Source of the DNA: Simmondsia chinensis
Lineage: Eukaryota; Streptophyta; Magnoliopsida; Caryophyllales; Simmondsiaceae
Assembly: GCA_018398585.1 (NCBI GenBank)
Contig: JAGTTD010000008.1
Coordinates: forward strand, 9,560,501-9,624,500
Direction: 5' to 3'
DNA length: 64,000 nucleotides
The notes under the pieces: model-generated
Database searches by the model: none
What the model saw: the letters and a program-made list of their open reading frames with translations, nothing else
What the model was told of the DNA's origin: nothing
Part shown: one piece after another, positions 38,601 through 52,700 of the stretch
Layout of the letters: each line of letters starts with the position of its first letter
Numbering within the stretch: position 1 is the stretch's first letter
Program-made: the position numbers and the translations under genes

Positions 38601-40675
38601 AATCAATATACCTTTACCTTTTTTCCATTTAATAGTTGTAATAATAATAATACAATATTAGGTAATTGTTCAAACACATTTTAACCACTAATCTTTATAC
38701 ATAGATTTGTTACATTATGGTTTTTACAAAGAATATTATAATGCTAGAACAAGCTCCCAAAATATTGGCACAATGAAAAAATTGTTGGAATATGGTTTGG
38801 CATGTTAAATACTCAAAATTTAGTAATTTTAAAATTTTATTCTACACTAAACATACTTTGGACCTAACGGCCAGCCCAGTAACCTTTCGGAATGGGGGAT
38901 CCCCGCTGGCAACAACCACGCTCTCTACTTTTGCAAGACAAGCTCAATGGGGAAGGAAGATCAACACCACTTGCCTATTTCGGGTCGGATTTGGGTCGGG
39001 TTTGGGTTGGGTTTGATGTCATCCAATCCGACCCGACCCAAAATCCATTTATCAACATCTAAATCCAAATCCATTTAAAAACCCATTTTTAACATCCAAA
39101 TTTATCATAATTGGATCGGGTTGGATGGATATCCAATGGATTCGGGTCCAATTGCCATCCCTAGGTGGAAAGTGCGAAGTGGAAGGTCAATGTCCTGTTA
39201 TGAGAAACACCTGCATTACCGATGTCTAGACCATCTTATAGCCAAAGATCGTCAATTAAAGGTAGCAAGTTTTATTTCAGTGGAGAGTGGGATAGACGAG
39301 CCCTGAGTGAAATGTTGCCTACGATTGTGAATTAAGTTTTGCTTTTCCAATGCCGAATAATTAGATTCAAAGTAGTTTATGTTGGGCTTATTCTGCATCA
39401 GGTGATTTTAGAGTTGACTCTGTAACGTGATTAGCTCACAACTTGCATTGGAAGGAACTTTGGTCTTGGAAGTAGTTGTGGATTTGGAATTTAGTTGTAC
39501 ATCCGAAGGTTAAAGTTTTCTTGAGGCAAGTTATTAGTGACAAATTAGCAACAATAGAAAATTTGGTAAAAGAACAATTCACATTCCAATTTGTTCGAAA
39601 TGTCCATTGGGCCTTGAATCTATTGACCACCTTGTTCATGGTTTGTTTGTACTCGAGAAAAAGTGTGGGATGTGGCTGTACAAAATATATGGATTCATTT
39701 TAATCCTCAATCCGATTCTTTCATTCAAGAGTTGGAAATGCTTACAGGTAAAGGAAGGTGTGTGCTGGGCTGGACCCGGAAAATTTGTTATTTTAGCATG
39801 CCTTATCTGGGAGGGTAGAAACAATATGGTTATTCGGGGGAGAGGTCGATGAGCATCTAGTTCAATTCAAACCTTTTCTGAGTGACAAACTCGCACTAGT
39901 GTAGATAATACGGGGAAGGTAGGTCAAAGGAATGAGTTCCTCCAAAGTAGAAGAGCTATCAACGGATTAGATAAAGGACTTTGGACCTTGATTGCTTTGA
40001 AGTAAATTTTGATGGATCAAGAAATGGATCTTCAACAGTGACATGATATAGTGTTAGGAATCATGTTGGTGAATTTATTGCGTCCTAGGAATTTAGTAAA
40101 AGCACCGATTGTGGTGGCAGAAGGAACTGCAACCAATGACCGCATTGTTATGCTATAAGTTTGGATTATAAGAAGATTCAGGTTGAAGGTGATAATGAAA
40201 TTGTAATGAGAGCCCTTAAAGGCGAGCTCAAGCCTCCTTATCAAATTTAGGACATCGCCTCCTTATCAAATTTAGGACATTATATTTGATATTTGTCTTT
40301 CAAGGTATATTTATGAGAGCCATTATAAAGGTATGGTTACATATGAGACTTTTACATAAAGTAACAACCTTTATTTAATTTCGTGCTTCTATGTATTATA
40401 CAAAGACAAGTCTGAATTGTTGTAGGCGGCAATATTGTGTTTTTATCTTTTAAGAGACAAAATATATGATATGTCTGAGATATTTTGAGTGTACAACATT
40501 AATTATTGTAACTATTTTAGAAAAAAAAAGGTAAAAAAATAAATTATATAATATGGCATATTAATAGGTGCCACCTCTCCTTATTTGTGAGTCACATTCT
40601 TTTGTATTGCACAACAAGAAAATGTCTACAACAACAACAACAATCCCAGTGCCTCAAGGGCTCCCGCCGCCCTAA

Positions 40676-40719
<44 letters not shown>

Positions 40720-43700
40720 CGGGGGAGAGAGGGTTGAGATGTACACAGCCTTCTCCCTTCAGGGTGCTACCCTAAAGGAAGGTTGTGTCCAAGGACCCCC
40801 AACCTGACAAGCAAGACAGCATGGAAGCATGACAACATCAAAGCATATAGCACCAGGCAAGCATTACGAAAGCAAAATGTAATGGAACGCAAATGCAAGG
40901 CAGCTAATAGGCAAATAAGCAAATAAGTGCACCAAAGAGGAAGTAATAAACGCCTAGAAACACTAGTGTTAGCAAGAATATGCTCCTCTATTCTAAGCTG
41001 CTACATCGGCTACCCCTATACTGGCCCTCCGCTGAGTTCTATCTAAGGCCATCTCCTCCCGTAGGTTTAGGTGGGTGAAGTCGTGCCGAATCGTCTCTAA
41101 CCATCTCTTCTTTGGCCTGCCTCTTCCTCTCCTGCCTAGGGTAGTAAGGGGCTGTTTGCATCTCCTGACCAGAGCATTGGTCGATCTCCTCCTAACATGC
41201 CCAAACAACCTCAAACATTGCTCCCTTAATTTATCCTCGATCGAGGCCATGCCCAATTTGCCTATTATGACGTTGTTCCTGATTCTATCCTTCCTTGTAC
41301 GTCCACACATCCACCACAGCGTCCTCATCTCCGCTACCTTCATCTTCTGTGTATGATGTTGTTTCATTGGCCAACACTTTACACCATATGACATGCTGGT
41401 CTCACTATCGTCTTATAGTATTTTCCCTTTAGCTTTAATGAAAACTTTCTATCGCAAAGTACGGTAGATGCCATTCTCCATTTATGCCAACCTACTTTAA
41501 TCTGGTCGTTGACATCCTCGTCAACTTATGGAACCCAAATATTTGAAACACTCATTTCTCGGTATGGTCTTCATCCAATCTTGACGTCTTTTATGCTAGG
41601 CGTGATGGAGGTACCGAACTTGAGTTCCATATACTCAGTCTTGGATCACTGAGTCCTAAGCCCTTCGATTCCAATGTCCTTCTCCACAATTCCAGCTTCT
41701 CATTTACCTCTTCTAGAGACTCCCCCACCAAAACTATGTCATCTGCAAAAACCATGCACCAAGGCACATCTCCTTGGATGTGTCTAGTGAGCTCATCTAT
41801 AACCAAAATGAACAGAAAGGGACTCAAGGTAGATCCTTGGTATACTCCAACTGTCACGGGGGAAGCGTCTGTACGCACATTAGTTTGTGCATCCTCATAC
41901 ATGTCTCTAATGGCCCGGATATAAGGCACGAGGATGCTTTTCCTGTCCAAAACCCTCCATAGGACTTCTCTTGGCACTCTATCATATGCCTTTTCTAAAT
42001 CAATGAAAACCATGTGGAGATCCTTTTGTCTATCCCTGTAGTGCTCTATCGTCTACCTTAGGAGATGAATGACTTCTATTGTCGATCTACCGGGCATAAA
42101 TCCAAATTGGTCACCTCTGTTTGTTGTCGGAACCTCCTCTCTATGACTCGCTCCCACAGCTTAAGAGCGTGGCACATTAGTTTGATACCCCGATAGTTTG
42201 TGCAACTTTGGATGTCGCCTTTGTTCTTATAGGTTGGGATCAATGTGTTCTTCCTCCATTCATCAGGCATCTTCTTCCCTAGAAGGATTTGGTTAAATAG
42301 TTTAGTCAGCCAACTAATGCCCTTCTTTCCAAGGCATTTCCATGCCTTTATGGGTGTTCCATCTGGGCCAACTGCTTTACCCCTTTTCATATGTTCCAGG
42401 GCTTCCTTGACTTCCTGAGATCTAATTCGCCTCCAATAACAATAGTTCTGGTGCTCTTCAAATGTTTGGAGATCACCTAGGGATATCTCTGTATCCCCCT
42501 GTTCGTTGAACAAACCATGGAAGTAGGCTTTCCACCTAGCTTTAATTTGTTGCTCTTCCACGAGCACCTGTCCATCTAGCTTTAATTTGTTGCTCTTCCA
42601 CGAGCACCTGTCCATCTAGCTTTAATTTGTTGCTCTTCCACGAGCACCTGTCCATCTTTCCCTTTTATGCACTTTACTCGATCCAAGTCCCTCGTCTTCC
42701 TTTCTCTCGCTTTGGCGATTTTATGTATATCCCTAGCTCCCTCCTCGGTATCCAACCTTTTGTGGAAATCCTCATAGGCTTTGGATTGTGCTTCCCTAAC
42801 TGCTATCTGTGCTTCTTTCTTGGCTTGCTTATACTGATGTCTCTTGTCCTCATTTCCACTACGATCCCACACTTGAAACAGTCTCGTTTGACCTTAATCT
42901 TCTCTTGGACCTCGTTGCACCACCAACAGGACTCTCTGTTGTTTGGTGCCTTGCCCTTTGACACACCCAGAACTTCACGTGCCAGGCCTCTTAATCTTTT
43001 GGGCCCGTTGGTTCCACATGTAGTTTGCATCTCCCTCCAAATCCCACCCGAGCTCAGACTTCGCTTTTTCCTTAGCGACTTTATACTTGTCCCCCTTCAA
43101 ATCCCTCCAACGAGTATGTGTCTGCGGTGGTTTCCTGGTTCTTTTGCCCCTCCTCTTGGCCTTTAATCAGCACAAAACATCCTATGTTGTGTAGAGAGGT
43201 CTTTTCCTGGGATAACCTTACAATCCCTGCAATCTCTTTAGGCCCTTTTCCTTAATAGTATGTAGTTAATCCTAGTCCTTGTTCCACCGCTTTGATAAAT
43301 AATGATGTGCTCATCACGCTTTCTGAAGAACGTGTTGGCAACCGTTAGCTCGTAAGTGACTGCAAAGTCTAGGAGGGATTCCCTCATCATTCCTCGTCCC
43401 AAAACCAGACCCTCCATGGTATGATGCGTAACCATCCTTGGCCGTGCCAACATGATGCGCCCCCCCCCCCCCCCCGCCAATCACCACTTGCTCGGTCTGG
43501 GGTATGCCTTGTATCATTATGTCTAAGTCCTCCCAGAATGTTGCCTTCTCGTGCTCTGTTAGTCTAGTTTGAGGTGCAGAGTCACTGATGACGCTCAATA
43601 CCTCCCCATCTAAGACCATCTTGATGCTTATAATCCTATCACCAGCCCTGGGCACTCCGACTACTTTATCCTTAAGGCTGCTATCCATGATGATGCCAAC

Positions 43701-46700
43701 TCCATTCTTGCTTCTGACCTTGACCGCATACCAAAACTTATATCCCAACACATCTCTGGCTTTCATGCCAGCCCATTTTGTCTCTTGCAGGCACAAGATG
43801 TTAATCTTTCTCTTTATCATCATTTATGCCACCTCGAAACTCTTCCTTGTTAATGTTCCGACATTCAATGCCCCAAGTCGTAGGTTTCCCTCCACATGTT
43901 GCTTCGCCCTCCCCCTTCCTAACCCCTTTGAAGATGGCCTCAAGTTCTGAGTTCCATAACTAGTAGCGTTCATTAACTAGCTGTCACGACACGGGGAAGC
44001 AAGCACAGAAACAACAGCATATCATGAAACATAAGCACATGGTTACCACCGCAAAAACGTAACAAAGAATCACAATCAATAGCAATCAAAATAATACCCA
44101 ACAGCAGAACTCAACACAAAAACACGGAGAGGGGAGATCTAACTTGAGAGAGCGCAAAAATAAAGGAGTGATCTGACCTGGGGATGATGCCTAGTCGATA
44201 ATCTGATTTGTGGCTATTACTTACCTAGTACCAACTAGTAGCGATTTGTGGCTTGTGGTTGTGAGCTGCGATGGTGGGTTAGGTTGAGTGTTTAGGTCAG
44301 GTCTGTGGTTGATAAGGTTTAGGTGGGTCGGGTTTGGGTCAGCCTTGGGTGGATTAGGGTTAGGGTTAAGGTTAGTTAGGTGTAGGGTAGGGTTGAGTTC
44401 TAGAGGTTCGGTGGATAGGGGTGGTTCGAAGTGTGGTGGTGAACGCTGGTGAGGGAAGGTGGTTCGAAGGGAAGTGGGGGGTGGTGAGAAGGGTGGTTTT
44501 CTTTTTTTTTTTTTTTTTGGCGGGGGGGCTTGAGGGGTGGTTTGAAGGGTGGTGGGGGGGTCGGTGGTGGTGTTTCGGGAAGAAGGAGGGGGGGAGGGGG
44601 TTCAAAGGAGGGGATAGAGAAAAAGGTTAGGGTAGGGGCGATGTTGCTTCCGGTGCTGGGTTGGCACTGTCTTGGTCGTGTCGCCAGTGGAGGTGCCTTG
44701 GTGGCATCGGCGAGGGTGCTGACGGTGAGTGGGGGCAAAGAGAGACGCTAGAGAGCACAGAGAGAGATGTCAGAGAGAGGCCTTCTGTCTGACATCCAAG
44801 AAATCCTTACAACAAGAAAATGTCCAAGTGTACAAATCAATATCCTTTGGTAATTATATTCTTTCCCCTTGTGAGCTATATTTTCATTAATAGCTCAATA
44901 ATAGTAAAAAAATATCATCTGAAAAGCAAGTAAAACGTTACATAAAGAAAATTTGGAGAAACTAGAAAAATCGATGGTAATAATTTAGAAATCGCTATTG
45001 TAGAATGAAATAATTCAATTATTATGGTTGGTGACTTGATGGCAAAGAGATGCATAGAGGATGAACCCGACAAGGTGTAGTAGACTCGATAGGTCTAGGG
45101 TCCACATTTTTCCTCTATGTCAACCTTATTTTATGTCACTGAGAAGTCCCCCTTATTACTTTTTAGGAGATGTCTTTAATCAAGTGGATATCAAAAACAG
45201 AAAGGAAAAAGGAATAAAATTGAAAAAGAATGTGATTCGAAACGCGATATCAAACTGAAACTTGGATATAAGTTTTACTTAGCCAAGACACAAAGATATG
45301 TATTATTTGACTTTGTGATACAAGGATAGGTCACAACCACCTATCAAGACAAATCGCATTAAAAATAGCTACTTTACCGCATAAAACAACATTTATTTGT
45401 TTCATCCGGTAAATTTTAAGTTGTTTGATTTGGTAAACTAGTATTAATGTCAGTTCTATTTGTAGGCAGTTGTTAACTATCATTGTTTAGTAGAGTCATA
45501 TCCTTTTTATTCTTTTGCTAAGTGAATGTAGATCCAATTTCAACTTTGATTTTAGCTCTTTTGAATCCATTCATTCCCTAATTTTTTATTTTTTATTTTT
45601 CCTTTCTTTTGCAATATGCACTAATTAAAGACTTCTCCTCAAAAATATTGGAGGATCATGTTCCTTAAGTTTTGGTCACTTTCCAACAAAGTAAAATAAG
45701 TTTGATGTTGAGGAAAATTATGGACTTAAGATCTATCAGGATCCCGCACCTCTCTATGCATATATTTTTCATCAAGTCAACAGCCACAACAATTGAATTA
45801 TTTTCTTCTATAATAGATATTCCTTATTATTACTATTATCTTTTTTGTTTCTATAAATTTCTTCATCCAATGATTTATCCTGTGGTCAAGATCTAAATTT
45901 CATATTGTTGTTATTAAACTACTTACAATTTATGAGGGGAAACTAGATATTTGGTTCGTCTTTGCCATGTGGGTGAGGCTACTCATGCCTTTTAATAAAT
46001 AAGTGTAACAATTTGATGGAAAATAGATTATATAATTGTTATATTTAATTAGAAAATGTAATATTCTACAACTTATCTTGGAGTTAAAGGGGTACGAAGC
46101 ATCATTCTAATACGTCTTAACATATTTAGGAGTCAAAAAGGGGAGAAGCATCATGCTTTGTGAGGAAGAATATTGGCTTCAACGCAGTTGTGGGGTCTTA
46201 CGATGCTAGTATATTCGTTCGATCTCTCTTTCCTATCCAATTCTAGCCCTCTCCCCATTCCAAACTCTGATTGCTCTTTTTCCTACTTATTTTATCTAAT
46301 GTAATTCAACTCTATGGGTTCGGTGTGCGCTGTTTAGATCTGATTTGCTTTGGTAAAAGAATGAAGATCTCTTTGTATCTGTTGTCTCCATTCTTCATCT
46401 TTTATATCATTAGATCCTTCACTTTGTAACAACCATATGTTTTTCTATCCAATTTACAAAAGCAGCTGTCTGAAGCTTCAAATCAGAGGAAGATACAGAA
46501 GAATGAGTGATGTTCAATGGATAAAGTAGTTCAATTTTATCTTCATTTCCAAGATTTGTTATCAACGTGGGAAAATTTATTTAGAATGGGGCAGAGTGTC
46601 TGATATCTTAGCCCTAGTTATGTGTTTCATACTGGACATGCAGAACAGCGAATGCCTGCTTTGTTGCAAATCATTTCTTTTGATGATTTCTCATGTCCAT

Positions 46701-49700
46701 GCTGAATGTGATTCCTTGTTTGAATCATTCAGGTTTGTCAATTATCCAGAAGTTGAATCCTGATGCAATTCTTTTAGCACATGAAAACACAATGCGCCGC
46801 ATTGGAAAAGGTAATGATCTGAATATGAGTTACCATAAGATGGAAAGAAAATATCTGATTCTGTACCAAGAGGTCTTCGACCTTTGTCAATCCTTGTGAC
46901 AAGTCTCCATGAGCCCCGTAACTCTTAATCACCACTGCGTTCCCAGTGAAATCGTGAACTCCACTTTACTGCATTACAACATCATGATTTTAAGTATCTA
47001 AGTGTTTATTTCTGTTCACATTGTTAAAAAAAGGAACTAGATTGCAGAATCTGGATGTCATAAAGGTGCATACATTCATAAGAAACAAGGGCATGTCCCA
47101 AAGTATTTTATAAACATATGAGCAAGTCAGTCACTAGAACAATGTTTAAAGGAGTATATGTTGGCAAAAAATATTTTATGAAATGACAGAGAGAGGCACT
47201 ATTTTTTATCATCTCCCTAAAATTTCCAAACACTAGATTTGCAATGACAAATTTATGTGGTCACAGGTGATTGGTCGCTGGGTTATACCTCAGTATCGGG
47301 AGACGATGAAATTTATGTTGGTGGCCAGCAACTTAGAGCCATTTTTGCTCCGGTAGTAATCATCTACTTGCAAATTGTCAATGTGGTGGATTTTTAAATT
47401 GAAGGTTTTATACGATTCATAGTCATAAATGTTAGCTTATATAGCTTGACGTTACTGCATTTTTGGATCTGATTTGCAAGTTGCCTACATACATACAAAT
47501 TTGTATATATCATGAGAGTAAGAATGGTGTTTGTCCTCGCCATCAAGCCCTTAGTTTTATTATATGGTAACTGATGACTATCAAATCCATAAAGCAATTG
47601 TTGCAAGCCTGGAATGCAAAAGTTCAGAGTAGTCAGGACTATTTAACAGCTGACTGAACCCTATCTATTTCGTTGCATTACAATTGAGCCTCTTCTTTTA
47701 GTAGCTTTCTCGAATTTCAGGATTCCTGAATTTTGTAGTTCTCAGTGAACCTAAGAGGGTACCAACACGCAAGCACCGGATCCTATTAGAAGTCCAAAGT
47801 TAAGCAAGCTTGGGCGAGAGTCGTACCAAGATGGGTGACCTCCTGGGAAGTTCTCGTGTTGCACTCCTTAGGTTGGGGGATTTTGGAAACAGCCTGCATA
47901 CATCCCCCCGAGACTCTGCTTAGGCAGGAGCCCTTGGGGCATTGGGAATGTTGCTTTGTTGCTTTAGTTGTTCTTAGTGACCGCGTCTCTGACATCACTC
48001 TTCATTTTCATGTCTGATCTCGGACTGCAATTTTAGACAGTTGAAGGTGAACAGTGGAGAATGCAAAAGGAAAAAGCCAACACAGATGCTTGGTGTCCCT
48101 TAGGATAAATAGAACTATCTTGTACTGTGCATCTAACGGCTATAGATGAAAAAAATGGAAATGCATGGAATCCCCTAGTACCAATTGAGCTATTTTGTGT
48201 TGCACCATCTTCATGTATGTTTGGATCTTTCTGTGTCATTTTACTGGTCTATATATTCTGAATGACACGGGGAGACCACTAGTTGGTTGACTATCCAGTC
48301 ATACGTGCCGGCAGAAGTCTCTTCTTTCGTTAAACTAATTTATCTTCAAGCACATGAACTTTTGGCCTTTTAGTTCTCTAGATGTCATAGGCATTCCCAA
48401 GTAAAAAATAGCCAAATTAGATGGAGATATTTGTATCAGAAATCTTCTCACTGACCTCTTAAATTCAAAGAGGGAAATCCAGTTTGTCTAGCCATTATTG
48501 GGTGAATCTTTTTTCTTTCCAGAATATGGATGAAAATTAGTCATTGTGGAAGTTAATAAGGGAACGGACATCATGATGTAAATAGAAGTAGAAGATTCCC
48601 TCTAGTGGGTTTTATTCTGTTGAGCTACCATGTACAAGAAGCCCTTGGAATCCTTCGTAATGTAGTTCTATGTCATAGTTTGTTGCAGTAATTCAAACAT
48701 CTATCCTATTTTCCTATGAAATTTCATGCAATGTAATTCTGATATAGAACTCTTTAACTTTTGGAGATCTTTGTTTTTGATTGCATTATATTTCAGTTTC
48801 ATTCTACTGTTGGTTTGTGATTTTATTTATCCTGCTGCTATGCTACTGCCATTATTTTTCTCATTAGTATTTATGTGTTATTTTTGGGTTGTATGACATT
48901 AGGGTGTTAACAATAACATGGCATCTAGGAAGAGTTAAGAAATATATTTTCTTGAATTTCATCTATTTTCTTGAATTTGGGCCCTGTGCCTGTGACAAAA
49001 TTAAGTAGATCCCATTCATGATCGAATATTTATCATGTACTGACACCTGAATTTCAAGCTTTAGCAAGTATCTTTATTCAAGTATATTAATTTTAACTGA
49101 TATAGTCTGGCCTTTCTCTTGCACTTCATTGACATCAGTTTTAATGTTATATGATCTCTCTAACAGGGTCATACTGATGGTCACATGGCACTGCTTCATA
49201 TGGGTACTCAGTCATTAGTTGTGGGTGATCATTGTGTTGGGTAAGATCTTTTTGCATAAATATGTACTATTATTGATCGAATGTGCATGCTAGTTTATGT
49301 GCATGAATGTGGTTATACTATTTGTTTTCCTTTTTGATGGCTTTACTCATTTAAGTAACCATCAAATGTGAATTTCATAGGCCTTATTTGGTTGACACGG
49401 ATCCTATGGGAAGTTGTATTTCATAGGAATCAGATTCCTTTGTCAACTTCCAAAAGTAGGTATTTGTGTTTGGTTGCAATGATGTGAAATACGACTTCCT
49501 AGAAATTATAACTTACCTAGCCTCCCTAGCTAAGTTAATTTACGTGTAACAAAGGGGAATTGTAACTTCCTGGAAATTTCTACGTCCCATGTTCTGTCTT
49601 GTAACCAAACTAGGGGACAAATACTCACTTCCCGTGAATCCCAAATTTCTGTGTCACTTCCTGGTCAACAAACAACCTCATAATTTTGCCAACATACATG

Positions 49701-52700
49701 AATCTGGGTAGTTTGTTAGGTAGGTGTGTAAAAGTCTGTATGTGCATTGTAAATTAATTCACTGACTACTATTGAGTAATAACTCATATGTTCTTGATGT
49801 AGAAGTATTGAACATGAAGATGTAGTGTTCCTCATATATCTGGTTATTTGGTGTACACTGTGCCTGCTTGCATGTCTTGCATTACTACTCCTTGAAGCAT
49901 TCTAGTAACAATCACTTAAGTGTATAATCAAATAACAACTGTGACAGGATGTAGAAATAAGGAAGCCTCTTTCTGAGACTTGTAGCTACGAATACAATTT
50001 GTGATGATGAAATAAGCAAAATTTATGTGGCAGTGCACGGCTATGCTAATAGAATTTTCCTCCTAATAGTTGAAGCTTGGTGGGTTTACCAAAAAGTTGA
50101 AATTAGAGTGATTTTACTTGGACCTTATGCAAGATATGGTATTGAACAAAGCAATATGGCAACGTATTAGCATTTAGAGTTATGCTTTGGTATGCTTTTG
50201 GTGCATTTGCTTCCCCTTTTGGTGGTTCATTGTTTGTTTGGTCATTTCGTTTTCATCTTTAGTTTGTTCCTCCACTTCCCTTGTGAATTTTCTTTTGGCA
50301 ATCACTGTTTGGGGGGAGAAGGAGGGAGGAAGGGGGAGGGGGGATATAAAAGTGGTGGGACCCATCATTTTAAATTATTTATAACTGTTTTTTGCAAGAT
50401 TTCTACTTACAAAAAGAAGGCTCTTAGTATGAATATCACTACAAGACGTTTCCTTGTTTCTCTGTCTCAACCAAAAATGTGTTAGGCAACCATGGCAAGA
50501 CTTTGTCAAATCTTTTCATTACAAACCCTACGTTCATGTAGTATCTGTTTACTTGACCATTGTGATACGACTTTGTTTAAGTAGCCCATAAAATCACATT
50601 GTCTATCATGGTAATGTTGCAGCCATTTTGACTGTGTCGCAGAAGTAGGGTATCACATTGATGTGAAAACTGATCCGACTGGTTTCTTATAAGTATGTTT
50701 ACCAAAGTTTGAATAAATGTCCATTCAATCATCGATAATATTACACGTCTTGGTACTTTTTATCAATAAGTACATTTATAAGTATGTTATAATGGATATT
50801 CTACAATATATATGATTATTGACACTCTTGTATACTGGGCGATCATGTAACTAATAGCTCAAAATTTGTATGTAATGAGTGTCGCGCCTTTTACTTTATT
50901 CCATGGCTTAACCACAGATGTCCTTCCATCCATTCTCTCTATGACAATGTATTGCCTTTTATCATAGCAAATTTCTTTTGTGGTTATCATTTTTCTCAGT
51001 AACGTGTTTCACGTAGTTTTTGTTAAATTTACTGTAATCAAAATTTGTACTCGTGCAGGCAAGGTAGTGCGGTCTTGGATGTCACTTCTGGTGGTAATAT
51101 GGCAGTAAGTGTATTTTTTAATATTATACATCCTTTACTTATATTCCACAAACCCTCCTTAGACAAGAGCCCTTGGGGCACTAGGAATGTTGCTTTACAT
51201 CCTTTACTTTTATAATGAATATATAGAGAATATGTATACTAAACCCATATTGACAAGATATGCCCGGTAATTCTTTTTCTTATTTTATATCATGTTACTC
51301 TATATATAGAGCTCACCATGCCTTCACAACTTCAGGGAGCTTTATATAACTGAGCTCTAGTTACAAGCAACTACCTGGACGCAATTAATACGAGCACACT
51401 TAACCAAATGAATGCATAATCTCTGTTTTGTTACTCTCTGATAAAACAATGTTGTCCGCTACTAGGTGGTGATGGCTATATGGATTAAAGTGTATGCCAA
51501 TGCAAACTGTCAGGAATCATATCCTTATACGTTAAATATGTTGTGAGAAAATGGGAACTTATACATTCATTCAGTCAAGTGTGTTGATATTTTTGATTGA
51601 GGGAAGAGAAGCAAAAAATTCTTCACAAGAATAGGGATCCAGTTACTTGTAACTACGGAATCAAATCATTATTTACGATCACCATTGGTGTCGCAAACAG
51701 TATGTAAGGGGTCGTGGCAAATACATCGGGCTTGTTGGGGGGACTTGAGTTACTTTTATATCAAATTTGAATGGATAATCACACAATTTCTTTTTATACC
51801 TCCTTGATAGTTTTTGACGTGTAAATGTATCTATAAATATGTTTTAATAAATACAATGCATTACAAAAATATCATTAAGTAACAACCAATTACACAATAA
51901 ATAGCTTAAAGTTCATTTTGTTATGTCACAACCTGTATTTGCTTCCATCTGTACAAGCTATTGGCTTCTGTTTGGTACATAAGATGGCGGCTAGTGATCT
52001 CAAGCTTAGTGAAGTCTTCTTTTTTTCCCCTAAAGCTACAAAGGGCTTAATTGTCCTGACAGGACTACTTTGAAACAACATACAAGTTCTTGGAGCTCTC
52101 GCCACGTGTTTTAATCCCTATGCATGGGAGAGTCAACTTGTGGCCAAGGCACATGCTCTGTGGATATCTCAAGTATGATCTGCAAATTCTTTAAATTCTT
52201 CTCTACTTTATAGATCCTTCTAGTATATACCATTTAATTAAATCGTTTTGCAGTGACATTGTGGGATTGGGAGAAGTGGGTCTTACAGAAGTTGCTTTTG
52301 GGACTTGTATTTGCCAAATTTGATTAACAGTATAAATGTTTAACTTTCGTAGTTTTAGGTAGTGTGCCAAAACATTTGCAAGCATGTTCAGTAAATAAAA
52401 TATATTGCATTGTGGAACTAAAAGTCGTTACTGAAGTACTATTATATAACGGTCAATTGTATTACTTGTAGCTCAAAATCAGTTACGTAGCATAACGACA
52501 TCTATTTGACTTCAGAGCCTCATACATTATACCCATGACACTCCACCTTTGTGGCTACAGTATTTTGCAATAGTAGTGTGTTACAGATGGCTCGCAATGA
52601 TCACATTGTGTGTGTGTGTTTTTTTTAAGGGTTTTTTTTACTAGAAACCATCTAAATTTTAGGTGTGGTTCAAAAAACCACCTAAATTTTCTAATTTTTC

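Larger units (their letters stand above)
40627..44808 (-). mobile_element. RTE-type LINE copy A, full length with perfect 16-bp TSD
   Basis: Identical acaacaagaaaatgtc lies at 40611-40626 and 44809-44824. On the minus strand there is a CT-rich 5' region (44808 to about 43960) with a polyA/C-rich tract, the coding region, and a 3' UTR ending in gcgggagcccttgaggcact-ggg and a TTG tail (40627-40672). A 42-G run, a C run (43459-43476) and a 40-bp triplication interrupt it. It is in antisense orientation to the host gene in intron 5. Confidence 0.92.

Noticed and set aside
43588..43950. Plus-strand open frame over the LINE endonuclease
   Set aside because: It is the complement of the minus-strand endonuclease, whose motifs are clear.
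44372..44751. Proline/glycine-rich frames
   Set aside because: They come from the skewed C/T-rich 5' region of LINE A, with homopolymers, not from a gene.
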